64,000 nt of DNA from Teichococcus coralli (lineage in GTDB: Bacteria; Pseudomonadota; Alphaproteobacteria; Acetobacterales; Acetobacteraceae): positions 1 to 64,000 of the forward strand of contig NZ_SNVJ01000019.1 in the NCBI RefSeq assembly GCF_009829925.1. The letters run 5' to 3'. Positions 25,515 through 33,906 of the stretch are shown here, one piece after another. Numbering within the stretch: the stretch's first letter is position 1; each line of letters begins with the position of its first letter. Below the pieces are notes generated by a model. It worked only from the letters and a program-made list of their open reading frames with translations. It was not told the DNA's origin and ran no database searches. The translations under genes were made by a program, and so were the position numbers.

Positions 25515-25952
25515 ATGACCCGAACAATCGCCGTGCTGAATGGTCCCAACCTGAACCGCCTCGGCAAGCGGGAGCCCGAGATCTACGGGCACACGACGCT
25601 CGCCGAAGTGGAGGCGATGTGCCGCGATGCGGCCGGCGAGGACATGATCCTGTTCCACCAGACCAACTATGAAGGGCAGCTGGTGGAATGGATCCACGAG
25701 GCCACGGACAGTGCGGCGGATGGCATCATCATCAACCCGGCCGGCTTGACCTTCACCTCGATCCCGGTCCTCGACGCCCTCAAGATGTTCCCGGGGCCGA
25801 TCATCGAGCTGCACATCTCGAACATCCACCGGCGTGAGCCGATCTATCACCGTTCACTTGTTTCCAGCGTTGCGACAGCGGTGGTCGCGGGCCTCGGCGC
25901 GCGCGGCTATTCGACCGCCGTTCGCTGCATGCGCGATCTTCTCGGAGACTGA
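25515..25952 (+). CDS. type II 3-dehydroquinate dehydratase-like protein
   Basis: The protein has 145 residues, normal for the dodecameric type II family. NGPNLNRLGKREPEIYG contains the catalytic Tyr of the lid loop, NYEGQLVEWIHEA and ELHISNIHRREPIYH the substrate-binding segments. The family interconverts 3-dehydroquinate and 3-dehydroshikimate. The usual T-H-T-S segment is F-T-S here (GLTFTSIP), so the catalytic-site His (His81 in the Mycobacterium enzyme) is replaced by Phe. Leu is replaced by Arg in NLNRLG. This may be a catabolic variant or a paralogue with a changed substrate. Confidence 0.85.
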   Translation: MTRTIAVLNGPNLNRLGKREPEIYGHTTLAEVEAMCRDAAGEDMILFHQTNYEGQLVEWIHEATDSAADGIIINPAGLTFTSIPVLDALKMFPGPIIELHISNIHRREPIYHRSLVSSVATAVVAGLGARGYSTAVRCMRDLLGD

Positions 25953-26061
25953 GGCGCCCCTCGCCCACGGTGCGACGCCCAGCCTGCCGATGCGCGTGCC
26001 CATCACGCGCGGGCCGACCTGCCCTCACCTTCGGGCGAGGACGGGAAGGAGCCGAGCAGGA

Positions 26062-27924
26062 TCAGTCGCCCCTGGGCAGCCGGCGCTGCGCCGCCATGCG
26101 CACGGCGGCGTTCGCGGCGCCGAAGCCGGCATAGCCGCCGGCCCGCTCCACGATCTCGAAGAAGAAGCGGTCCCGGAAGGCGCGGGTATAGGCATGGCGG
26201 AAGGTGCCGCCTTGCGCATCGCGGTCGTAGAGCAGGTGCTGGCGGGCGAGGGCGTTCAGCTCGGCATCCTCCAGCCCGAACCGGGCGCCGAGATCCTCAT
26301 AGTAGTTGGAGGGAATGTCGAGCAGGGGGGCACCGCGCGCCGCCGCGGCGGCCACGGTTGCCTCGGCGTCCGGCGTGGCAAAGGCGATATGATGCACGCC
26401 AGCGCCGGCGAAGGCGGACACGAAGCGGCCCGTGCCGGTCCGGGTGCTCTCCGAGACGTTGAGCGGCAGGCGCAGGCTGCCATCGCCACTGGCGAAGGCC
26501 CGGCTGCGGACCAGGCCGTAAGGGTCGGGCAACTCCCAGGGGGTATCCGGCTCAAGGCCGAACAATGCGCGGTAGAAAAGGACGAAGCTGTCCATCATGC
26601 CCGGCGCCAGGGCCTGCGCCGCGTGATCCATGCCGAGCAGGCCGCCGCTACCGGTTGCCTCAGCCTCCTCCAGGTGGAAATCATCCTCCCAGATCCGCCG
26701 CGCGCCGCCTTCAGGGTTCTCCACGAGATAGATCAGCGTGCCGTCCGGGGCACGCAGAGCGGGAATGCGGCGCTCTCCTTCGCCGGTCCGCTCGCGCCAG
26801 ACGGGGCAGAGCAGTGCCTCCGCCCGCGCCACCAGCCGCGCCGGGTCATCAACCCGGAAGGCCATGGCGCAGACCGAGGGACCGAGCTGCTGGAAGCGCT
26901 CCGATGCCGCGCTGTCGGGTTCCGCGTTCAACACCAGGTTCGCACCGCCATTGCGCCACAGCTCGACATCCTTGGAGCGATGCGTGCCGGCATGGCGGAA
27001 GCCCATCGTGCCGAGCATGGCGCCGAGCTCGGCCCGCGCGGCGTGATCCACCGCGAATTCCACGAACTCGATGCCCGAGAGCTTCGGCATGGCGGGAAGT
27101 GCGGCGTTGCCCACCTGCTCCTCCAGCCAGATCAGGCTGCGCAGCCCATCGCGCGCGATGCGGCGGGAGGGGGCGGCGCGGAACTCGTCGTTGAAGACCT
27201 CGAGCGAGAGCGGGCCGCAGTAACCGGCGGCCAGGATGTCGCGCAGGAAGCCGGCAACGGGCAGTTCTCCCTGGCCGGGAAAGCTGCGGAAGTGGCGGCT
27301 CCAGGAGAGCGGGTCCAGGGTCAGCCGCGGCGCATCCGCGAACTGGACGAAGAACAGCTTCTCCGCCGGCACCGCCTGCGCCAGGCCGGCAAGATCGTCG
27401 CCGAGGCAGAGCGTGTGGAAGCTGTCGAGGATGAGCCCGAGCGCCGGGTGGTCCGCCTGCTGCACGATATCCCAGGCCTGGCGCCAGCGGTTGGTATGCG
27501 TGCCCCAGGCGAGCGCCTCATAGCCAATCCGCAGGCCGCGCCGCCCGGCACGTTCCGCCATCTCGCGCAGGTCCGCCGCCGCGCGCGCTGGCTCAGGCAG
27601 GGCCGCGGCCTGGACATTGCTGCAGACGAGCAGGAGCTCCGCGCCGAGGGCCTGCATGGTGTCGAACTTGCGCTCGGCGCGGTCGAGGTTGCGGGCGCGC
27701 TGCGGCTCGGGCATTGCCTCGAAGTCGCGGAAGGGCTGAAAGATCGCGATCTCCAGGCCGAGATCCGCGCAGAGCCGTCTGGCCTCGCGCGCCGAGCCCT
27801 CGAAGGTCAGCAGGTCGTTCTCGAAGATCTCCACTGCCTCGAAGCCCGCAGCGGCGGCGGCCTCCAGCTTGTCGGGAAGGCTGCCGGAGAGGCAGACCGT
27901 CGCGATCGAACGCTTGTGGTGCAT
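26062..27924 (-). CDS. quiC: 3-dehydroshikimate dehydratase, QuiC1-like (sugar-isomerase domain fused to HPPD-like domain)
   Basis: The protein has 620 residues. The N-terminal half (about 1-285) is a sugar-phosphate-isomerase TIM barrel with metal ligands visible in GYEALAWG, LGLILDSFHT, FFVQFADA and LSLEVFNDEF. The C-terminal half (from about 300) is a VOC/4-hydroxyphenylpyruvate-dioxygenase fold (GMDHAAQAL, GVHHIAFATPD, RFFFEIVERAGGYAGFG). This two-domain fusion is the QuiC1 dehydratase of Pseudomonas, which makes protocatechuate from 3-dehydroshikimate. The next genes on the strand upstream are pcaG and pcaH, so the product is used at once. Confidence 0.88.
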   Translation of the reverse strand: MHHKRSIATVCLSGSLPDKLEAAAAAGFEAVEIFENDLLTFEGSAREARRLCADLGLEIAIFQPFRDFEAMPEPQRARNLDRAERKFDTMQALGAELLLVCSNVQAAALPEPARAAADLREMAERAGRRGLRIGYEALAWGTHTNRWRQAWDIVQQADHPALGLILDSFHTLCLGDDLAGLAQAVPAEKLFFVQFADAPRLTLDPLSWSRHFRSFPGQGELPVAGFLRDILAAGYCGPLSLEVFNDEFRAAPSRRIARDGLRSLIWLEEQVGNAALPAMPKLSGIEFVEFAVDHAARAELGAMLGTMGFRHAGTHRSKDVELWRNGGANLVLNAEPDSAASERFQQLGPSVCAMAFRVDDPARLVARAEALLCPVWRERTGEGERRIPALRAPDGTLIYLVENPEGGARRIWEDDFHLEEAEATGSGGLLGMDHAAQALAPGMMDSFVLFYRALFGLEPDTPWELPDPYGLVRSRAFASGDGSLRLPLNVSESTRTGTGRFVSAFAGAGVHHIAFATPDAEATVAAAAARGAPLLDIPSNYYEDLGARFGLEDAELNALARQHLLYDRDAQGGTFRHAYTRAFRDRFFFEIVERAGGYAGFGAANAAVRMAAQRRLPRGD

Positions 27925-27941
27925 GGCCCGTCCTTCCTCCG

Positions 27942-28577
27942 TCAGATGTCGAAGAACACCGTCTCGCGCTCGCCCTGGAGGCGGATGTCGAGGATATAGA
28001 CAGCCCCGTCGTCCCGTTGCTCGCGCCGCGCAATCAGCGTCTGCCGCCGCTCCGGCGGCTCGATCAGGTTCAGCACGGGGTCGGCGGCATTGGCGGCCGC
28101 CTCATCCTCGAAATAGAGCCGCGTGGCGAGGCCAAGATTGATGCCGCGCGCCACGATCCAGAGGTTGACGTGCGGCGCCATCGGCTGGTGGCCGCGGCGG
28201 CCGGCAACGGGGCCGGGCTTGATCGTCTCGAAGGCCCAGAGTCCCGTCTCGAAATCCGTGCCGGCCCGGCCCCAGCCGCGGAAGGCGGGATCCAGCGGCT
28301 TTCCCTCCTGCCGGTCCGCGGGATGGGCGTAGCGGCCTGCGGCATTGGCCTGCCAGATTTCCACCAGCGCGTCGCGGACGAGCGCCCCGGTGCCGTCGAG
28401 AATGCGTCCCTCGATGCGGATGCGTTCGCCCGGCGTTTCCGGCCCGATCAGCCGGTCGCCCAGGTTGTTCTCGAAGATCTCGAAGCCGGCCTGACGCGGG
28501 ATCAGGCCGATATGCACATAGGGGCCGGCGGTCTGCGATGGCGTCTCCGGCAGGTAGCCGAGGCGGTCCGGCGTCAT
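27942..28577 (-). CDS. pcaG: protocatechuate 3,4-dioxygenase alpha subunit
   Basis: The protein has 211 residues. TPDRLGYLPETPSQTAGPYV is the PcaG N-terminal signature and DALVEIWQANAAGRYAHPAD the conserved beta-sheet core. The iron ligands of the beta subunit are not all present here, as expected for the alpha chain. Together with PcaH it cleaves protocatechuate to 3-carboxy-cis,cis-muconate. Encoded directly after pcaH (3 bases between them). Confidence 0.93.
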   Translation of the reverse strand: MTPDRLGYLPETPSQTAGPYVHIGLIPRQAGFEIFENNLGDRLIGPETPGERIRIEGRILDGTGALVRDALVEIWQANAAGRYAHPADRQEGKPLDPAFRGWGRAGTDFETGLWAFETIKPGPVAGRRGHQPMAPHVNLWIVARGINLGLATRLYFEDEAAANAADPVLNLIEPPERRQTLIARREQRDDGAVYILDIRLQGERETVFFDI

Positions 28578-28580
28578 GGC

Positions 28581-29309
28581 TCAGTTCCCCTGCAGCTTGT
28601 TCTCGAACAGCGTGGAGCGGCGGCCGCGCAGCACGATGTCCCAGCGATAGGCCAGGGTGTGCAGCGGCACCGAGGCGCCAAGGTCGAGCCGCGCCACCAG
28701 CCGCTCCCGCGCCGCCGGGTCAGGGATGGTGGCGATGATGCTGTCATGCGGGATCAGCGGGTCGCCCTCGAAATACATCTGGGTGACCAGGCGCTGCGCG
28801 AAGCCCGCGCCGAAGACCGAGAAATGGATGTGCGCCGGCCGCCAGTCATTCACCCGATTGCGGTAAGGGTAGGGGCCGGGCTTGATGGTGCGGAAGTGCC
28901 AACGCCCCTCCGCATCCGTCAACACGCGGCCGCAGCCACCGAAATTCGGGTCGATGGGCGCCTCGAAGCGGTCATTGCGGTGCCGGTAGCGGCCGGCGGC
29001 ATTGGCCTGCCAGAATTCCACCAGCACGCCGGGAACGGGGCGGGCACCGCCGTCCAGCACCCGGCCGTGCACGATGATGCGCTCGCCGATCGGGGCGCCG
29101 CCGTCCTGTGCGTGGTTCCGCACGAGGTCATTGTCGAGGGCGCCGAGCTCGCCTTGCGCGAAGACCGGGCCGGTCATCTCGGAGAGGGAGTTCTGCAGCG
29201 ACCAGAGCGGCAGGCGGGGGGAGCGGAGAACACTGGTCTTGTAGATCGGCGTGAAGGCCGGCGGATGCGCCGCCGGGTCGCGCTGGAGAAACTCGCTTTC
29301 AGGATTCAT
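28581..29309 (-). CDS. pcaH: protocatechuate 3,4-dioxygenase beta subunit
   Basis: The protein has 242 residues. Iron ligands are present: Tyr in ANAAGRYRHRNDR, and Tyr plus two His in PYPYRNRVNDWRPAHIHFS. The N terminus (AFTPIYKTSVLRSPRLPL) is typical of PcaH. It forms the catalytic (alpha-beta)n intradiol dioxygenase with PcaG. Its start overlaps the stop of the upstream BKACE gene by 4 bases. Confidence 0.94.
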   Translation of the reverse strand: MNPESEFLQRDPAAHPPAFTPIYKTSVLRSPRLPLWSLQNSLSEMTGPVFAQGELGALDNDLVRNHAQDGGAPIGERIIVHGRVLDGGARPVPGVLVEFWQANAAGRYRHRNDRFEAPIDPNFGGCGRVLTDAEGRWHFRTIKPGPYPYRNRVNDWRPAHIHFSVFGAGFAQRLVTQMYFEGDPLIPHDSIIATIPDPAARERLVARLDLGASVPLHTLAYRWDIVLRGRRSTLFENKLQGN

Positions 29310-30163
29310 GGGCGGGCCTCCTTCAAGGCCGTGGGATTGGCCGGCAGACCGAGCATGGCGCGGGCCTGCCGCGCCGTGGCGACGCGCCTGCCGTGCTCCA
29401 CCGCCAGCGCGGCGACATGCGCGACAAGGGCGGCATTGCTGGGTGCGAGCGTGTTCCGGTCCATGCGGATGTTGTCCTCGAGGCCGGTGCGGCAGTGGCC
29501 GCCCATCTCAAGGGCCCAGCGCGCCACCTCGAACTGGCTGCGGCCGATGCCGGCGGCGGTCCAGGTGGCGCCCGGCAGCAATTCGCGCAGCTTCGCCACC
29601 TCGAATTCCAGGATGTCGCGCCGCGCCGGCAGGGCATGCTTCACGCCGAGGACGAACTGCACATGCGGCGGCGGGAGGATCAGCCCCCCGGCCACCAGGT
29701 CCGCGGTGTTGTAGAGCATGGCGAGGTCGAAGACCTCGATCTCCGGCTTGATTCCGAGATCGCGCATCTGCGCGGCCAGGTGGCGCACGAAGTCGGGCGG
29801 GTTCTCGTAGACGATGGTCGGGAAGTTCACGCTGCCGGTGGCCAGCGAAGCCATCTCGGGCTTCAGGTGCAGCATCGCGCCGCGCTGCTCCAGCGCCCTG
29901 CCGCGCCCTCCCGTCGAGAACTGCACGATGATGTCCGGGCAGTGCCGGCGGATGCCCTCCTGAAAGGCGGCAAACTTCTCCGGATCGCTGGAGGGACTTT
30001 CGTCGGCGTTGCGGACATGGACATGGACCAGCGCCGCGCCAGCCTCGTAGGCCGCATGGGCGCTCTCGACCTGCTCCGCCACGGTGACGGGCAGCGCCGG
30101 GTTGTCCCGCTTGCGCGGGACGGATCCGGTGATCGCGACCGAGATGATGCAGGGCTCAGCCAT
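29306..30163 (-). CDS. beta-keto acid cleavage enzyme (BKACE) family protein
   Basis: The protein has 285 residues and the complete BKACE (DUF849) fold. ALVHVHVRNADESPSSDPEK holds the metal-binding HxH, VQFSTGGRGRA and ATGSVNFPTIVYENPP are conserved, and GGHCRTGLEDNIRMDRN the C-terminal signature. The family uses acetyl-CoA to cleave a beta-keto acid into acetoacetate and an acyl-CoA. Just upstream of pcaHG and with no pcaIJ or pcaF nearby, a role in turning beta-ketoadipate into succinyl-CoA and acetoacetate is plausible. That is my inference and needs testing. Confidence 0.87.
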   Translation of the reverse strand: MAEPCIISVAITGSVPRKRDNPALPVTVAEQVESAHAAYEAGAALVHVHVRNADESPSSDPEKFAAFQEGIRRHCPDIIVQFSTGGRGRALEQRGAMLHLKPEMASLATGSVNFPTIVYENPPDFVRHLAAQMRDLGIKPEIEVFDLAMLYNTADLVAGGLILPPPHVQFVLGVKHALPARRDILEFEVAKLRELLPGATWTAAGIGRSQFEVARWALEMGGHCRTGLEDNIRMDRNTLAPSNAALVAHVAALAVEHGRRVATARQARAMLGLPANPTALKEARP

Positions 30164-30178
30164 GGCGACAGTCCCTCC

Positions 30179-31186
30179 CTACTCCAGCGTGATGTGGCGG
30201 CTGCGGATCAGCTCGCCCCATTTGGTGCTCTCGGCGGTGAGATAGGTCGGGAACTCCTCCGGGCTGCCGACGGTGGGCAGGATCGAGTTCTGCCGCAACC
30301 GCTCCAACACTTCAGGATTCATCATCGTCGCGTGAAGAGCCGTGGAGAGCTTGTGGACGATCTGCTCCGGCAGACCGGCCGGCGCGAGCAGGGCGAAGTC
30401 GCTGGTCGCCTCAAAGCCGGGGAAGCCGGATTCCGCGATGGTCGGCACAGCGGGAGCCAGCGGGTTGCGCTCCGATGTGCTGACGCCAAGCGCGATGATC
30501 TTCTTGTCGGCCATCAGGGGCAGCGCGGTCACCGCGTCCACGAAGGCGGCATCGACCTCGCCCGTCATCAGCGCCTGCACCGCGGGCGCGCCGCCGCGAT
30601 AGGTGACGTTCTGGATCTCGATGCCGGCCTGGCGGAGGAACAGCTCCGTCGCGAGATGGGCGGAGGAGCCCGCGCCGGAGGAGGCGTAGCTCAGCTTGCC
30701 CGGGGCTGCCTTCGCCTTGGCGACGAGGCCGGCGATATCGCGCACGCCGAGCTGCGGGTTGACGCAGAGAAAGATGGGCGAGACCGCGATGCGGCCGATC
30801 CCGATGAAGGCCTTGTCGTCGTCATAGCCCCGGTTCGGGAAGAGGTGGCGCGACATGGCATAGGTGGAGTTCACGCCGAGCAGCAGCGTGTAGCCATCCG
30901 GACGGGCGCGGGCGACGGAGGCGTGCCCGATGGTGCCGGAGGCGCCGGGGCGGTTGTCCACCACCACGTTGCCATTCAGCTCCTTCGAGAGCTGCTGGGC
31001 GATGACGCGCGCGACAAAATCAGTCGAGCCGCCGGGGGCCCAGGCCACCACCACCGTGACCGGTCGGCTGCCGGGATAGGCAACTTCGCTGGCCTGCGGC
31101 TGTGCCGCCGCTCCACGCGGGCCCGCAGCCAGGATGGCGAGCGCCCCGAGGGTCAGGCCGCCGAAAGCGCGACGGTTCGAAGGCAT
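30179..31186 (-). CDS. Bug family TTT substrate-binding protein
   Basis: The protein has 335 residues. Signal peptide (SNRRAFGGLTLGALAILAAG), then RPVTVVVAWAPGGSTDFVAR, VVDNRPGASGTIGHASVARA and GYTLLLG. It is co-directional with BKACE (15 bases apart) and is probably the first gene of the bkace-pcaHG-quiC operon. The start follows GGGAGGAACC. Likely to bind an aromatic or alicyclic acid of this pathway. Confidence 0.9.
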   Translation of the reverse strand: MPSNRRAFGGLTLGALAILAAGPRGAAAQPQASEVAYPGSRPVTVVVAWAPGGSTDFVARVIAQQLSKELNGNVVVDNRPGASGTIGHASVARARPDGYTLLLGVNSTYAMSRHLFPNRGYDDDKAFIGIGRIAVSPIFLCVNPQLGVRDIAGLVAKAKAAPGKLSYASSGAGSSAHLATELFLRQAGIEIQNVTYRGGAPAVQALMTGEVDAAFVDAVTALPLMADKKIIALGVSTSERNPLAPAVPTIAESGFPGFEATSDFALLAPAGLPEQIVHKLSTALHATMMNPEVLERLRQNSILPTVGSPEEFPTYLTAESTKWGELIRSRHITLE

Positions 31187-31254
31187 TTTGGTTCCTCCCG
31201 TGCGATCGGGGATCCATCCCCGGAGCCGTTCACCGGCCTTGATCTCCATTGACC

Positions 31255-31274
31255 TGTACGTACCGGATAGTACA
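31255..31274. promoter_or_regulatory. palindromic operator candidate (TetR type) in divergent promoter
   Basis: TGTAC-GTA-CCGG-ATA-GTACA is a 20-bp near palindrome with 14 symmetric positions. It is located between the divergent Bug (start 31186) and shikimate dehydrogenase (start 31377) genes. Size and spacing fit a TetR dimer-pair site, and a TetR gene lies nearby at 32384. Confidence 0.5.
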
Positions 31275-31376
31275 AAACCTGAGCAAGGAAAAATTCGGCT
31301 GGCGGCCAGTTCTTCCGGCACTGTCCGCCACCCCTCCGCGTTTCGTGACCGGCTCGTCCTTCGAGGAGATCGCCGC

Positions 31377-32273
31377 ATGTCCAGCTGGGACACCCGCCCC
31401 GCCATTCTCGCCGCCCTGATCGGCAGCGGGATCCAGGCCTCCCTCACGCCCGCGCTGCATGAACGCGAGGGGGCCGAGCAGGCGCTGCGCTATGTCTACA
31501 GGCTGGTGGATATCGAACGCCTCGGGCTCGGCGTGGAGGCGCTGCCGGACCTGTTGAGGGGCGCGGAGCGGATGGGCTTCACCGGGCTCAACATCACCCA
31601 TCCCTGCAAGCAGGCGGTCATCCCCTTCCTGGATGAACTCTCCGAGGATGCGCGTGCCCTGGGGGCGGTGAACACCGTGGTGCTGCGGGACCGCCGGCGG
31701 ATCGGCCACAACACGGATTGGTGGGGATTCGCCGAGGGCTTTCGGCGTGGCCTGCCGGATGTCCGGCGCGAACGGGTGGTGCAACTCGGCGCCGGTGGGG
31801 CCGGCGCGGCGGTGGCACATGCGGCGCTGACACTGGGCGTGGATCGCCTGGCGGTCTTCGACGTGGACGCCGCAAAGTCGGCGGCGCTCGCGGCAGACCT
31901 TTCGGCACGCTTCGGCGCGGGCCGCGCGGTGGCCGGCACGGATCTGCCGGCGGCGATGGCGGCGGCGGACGGGCTGATCAACTGCACGCCGACCGGCATG
32001 GCGAAGTATCCCGGGCTGCCCCTGCCCGCGGCCCTGCTGCGGCCCGCGCTCTGGGTCGCGGAGATCGTGTACTTCCCATTGGAGACGGAACTGTTGCGGG
32101 CGGCCCGGGCGCTGGGCTGCCGGACGCTCGACGGCGGCGGCATGGCAGTGTTCCAGGCCGTCGGGGCATTCCGCCTGTTCACCGGTATCGAGCCTGACGC
32201 CGGGCGCATGCTGCGCCACTTCGCCGCCATGGCCGGCACCAGTCGGCCATCAGCCAGGCCGGAGCAGCCCTGA
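31377..32273 (+). CDS. quinate/shikimate dehydrogenase (AroE family, probably NAD-dependent)
   Basis: The protein has 298 residues. The catalytic Lys lies in NITHPCKQAVIPFLDEL and the Asp in GHNTDWWGF. The substrate loop is SLTPALHERE. The nucleotide motif GAGGAGAAVAHAAL is followed by an Asp-rich strand end (VFDVD), which favours NAD over NADP. SLTPALHE with GSGIQA resembles catabolic QsuD-type enzymes. It oxidises quinate to dehydroquinate or shikimate to dehydroshikimate. The start is preceded by GAGGAG. The genes around it consume dehydroquinate and dehydroshikimate. Confidence 0.9.
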   Translation: MSSWDTRPAILAALIGSGIQASLTPALHEREGAEQALRYVYRLVDIERLGLGVEALPDLLRGAERMGFTGLNITHPCKQAVIPFLDELSEDARALGAVNTVVLRDRRRIGHNTDWWGFAEGFRRGLPDVRRERVVQLGAGGAGAAVAHAALTLGVDRLAVFDVDAAKSAALAADLSARFGAGRAVAGTDLPAAMAAADGLINCTPTGMAKYPGLPLPAALLRPALWVAEIVYFPLETELLRAARALGCRTLDGGGMAVFQAVGAFRLFTGIEPDAGRMLRHFAAMAGTSRPSARPEQP

Positions 32274-32296
32274 GCGCGCCTGAGCGGGGTGCCTTG

Positions 32297-32344
32297 GGCG
32301 GAGTGACTGGGGGAGTGACTGGCGGAGTGACTGGCGGAGTGACT
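32297..32344. repeat. four tandem 12-bp repeats
   Basis: Four consecutive copies of GGCGGAGTGACT lie 24 bases after the dehydrogenase stop; the second copy has GGGGG at its start. The array sits between convergent genes. It may be slippage-generated or a binding array. No terminator is visible. Confidence 0.85.
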
Positions 32345-32383
32345 GGGCGGCTCCGGTCCGCCGATGCCTGAGCCCGCGCGTGC

Positions 32384-33067
32384 TCAGGGCGATCCGTGGC
32401 CATCCGGCGCCAGGTAGCGCAGAACCGCTGCCACGATCATGCGCCGGTGCGTGGCGATACATTCAACAGCCTGCAGGTCGCGGCCGAAGATGGCGTGCAG
32501 GGTGTACCGGTTGGAGACACGGTAGAAGCAGAAGGCGCTGATCAGCATGTGAAGGTCGAGTGGATCAACCCCCGGGCGAAAGACGCCCTCCCCCTCGCCC
32601 CGCTGCAGCAGGGCACGGAGAGTATCGATCACGGCGGCATTGCGCTTGCGGATAGCTGCCGATGCCGCAACGTGGCGGCCCTCCTGAATGTTCTCCACAC
32701 TGACGAGGCGGACGAATTCGGGATGCGCGGCATGGTGGTCGAAGGTCACCTCGACCAGTCGCTGCAACGCCTCCGCGGGCGGCAATTCCTCGAAACGAAG
32801 CGCCTGCTCGGCGTCGCGCATCCCGCCATACATCTCTTCCAGCACGGCGGCGAAGAGCTGCTCCTTGCCGCCGAAATAGTAGTAGATCATGCGCTTGGTG
32901 GTGCGGGTGCGGGCGGCGATTTCATCCACGCGGCCGCCGGAATAGCCTTTCTCACTGAACTCGGCGATGGCTGCGTCCAGAATGTCGCGCCGGGTCTGCT
33001 CCGGTGCACGCGAGCGGCGTTCTCCGGCGTTGCCTGCGGGCGCGATGGACAGGTCTTCCAAGGGCAT
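32384..33067 (-). CDS. TetR family transcriptional regulator
   Basis: The protein has 227 residues. The N-terminal helix-turn-helix reads ILDAAIAEFSEKGYSGGRVD and IAARTRTTKRMIYYYFGGKE, and the C-terminal ligand domain is all helical (TetR_C type). The start MPLEDLSIAP is the best supported. It is placed next to the quinate/shikimate module, so it probably controls the divergent promoter at 31187-31376. Ligand unknown. Confidence 0.9.
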   Translation of the reverse strand: MPLEDLSIAPAGNAGERRSRAPEQTRRDILDAAIAEFSEKGYSGGRVDEIAARTRTTKRMIYYYFGGKEQLFAAVLEEMYGGMRDAEQALRFEELPPAEALQRLVEVTFDHHAAHPEFVRLVSVENIQEGRHVAASAAIRKRNAAVIDTLRALLQRGEGEGVFRPGVDPLDLHMLISAFCFYRVSNRYTLHAIFGRDLQAVECIATHRRMIVAAVLRYLAPDGHGSP

Positions 33068-33452
33068 CTCGACGATGGACTCTCCAGTTCGTCCATAATA
33101 GCAGGGATCCTGGTCCGTGTCGCTTGGCGTGCGCTCGAGGGATCGCCGTGACAGGCCCCCTCAGGGAGCTCGATCGCCTTCGTCCGGGCCTGCACGCGCG
33201 GCCGCGACGGACACACCGGGCAAGTGTCGGCCCACCCGCGGTCGGCTCCGGCGCGGACGGGCGACAACTCGGCAGTTGGAGCCTCCTCGCAGCCCTCTGG
33301 CGTGACCTCATGGCCGGAGGATGATGTGCGCCGTGCGTCACGATGCCTCGCCCGGCAGGCCGGTGCTGCGGGTTCGATCTTTCATCAATCCGGCTGCCGT
33401 CGACTGCGATCTATGGCATCGTCGCGTTCGCCAGAACACGGCGGAGGCGACC
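33068..33452. other. intergenic region, no recognised gene
   Basis: The 385 bases between the divergent TetR and 120-residue genes hold no frame with a ribosome site and recognisable protein. Composition is ordinary. It should contain promoters for both neighbours. Confidence 0.5.
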
Positions 33453-33815
33453 ATGGCGAGACTTCTCGAAGTCCTTTTGGTCCTGAACACGGTGGCCGGC
33501 CCGGCGGACCGGCTCCCGGACGTCCTGCGCGCCATCGGCCAGCAATACCGGGTGGTCTCCACCGCCCCGCCCCGCCTCGCCGTGGTCGAGGCCGAGGAGG
33601 GGCAGGTGCCGGCCCTCCGCCAGGCACCAGGCGTCAGGATGGTCGTCGAGGGCGACATCCCGCCCGACCTGCTGGCGGAGTTGACCGCGAGCGAGCGCCT
33701 CTTTGCGCAGGCCTGGAGGATGCAGGCAACGCAGGCGAAAGGGGAACGCCGCGGCGAGGGGCTGCCGTGGGATGCGCCGGGCTTCACGCCGCCTGATCCG
33801 CCGCGGAGGCCGTAG
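33453..33815 (+). CDS. hypothetical protein, 120 residues, possible peptidase inhibitor or propeptide-like
   Basis: The start ATG follows GGAGGCGACC. The protein opens with a small alternating beta/alpha pattern (LLEVLLVLNTVAGPADRLPD, YRVVSTAPPRLAVVEAEEGQ, VRMVVEGDIPPDLLAEL), which resembles the fold of subtilisin-propeptide-like I9 inhibitors but without diagnostic residues. A Pro/Gly-rich tail ends it. It lies 91 bp from and convergent with the metallopeptidase gene, a common arrangement for a protease and a regulator or inhibitor. The role is speculative. Confidence 0.6.
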   Translation: MARLLEVLLVLNTVAGPADRLPDVLRAIGQQYRVVSTAPPRLAVVEAEEGQVPALRQAPGVRMVVEGDIPPDLLAELTASERLFAQAWRMQATQAKGERRGEGLPWDAPGFTPPDPPRRP

Positions 33816-33906
33816 GTCCGTCAGGCGGCCGCCCCGCGCCATCGAGGGGGAGTGCCCCGAAGGCGCGGCTTTCGTCCGGCCGCCCGCAAGAATGGCCGGG
33901 TGGCTC

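Noticed and set aside
31246..31255. CCATTGACCT near the quinate promoter as a fourth GntR site
   Set aside because: Only part of the motif matches and the region has a better TetR-like palindrome. Chance similarity is likely.
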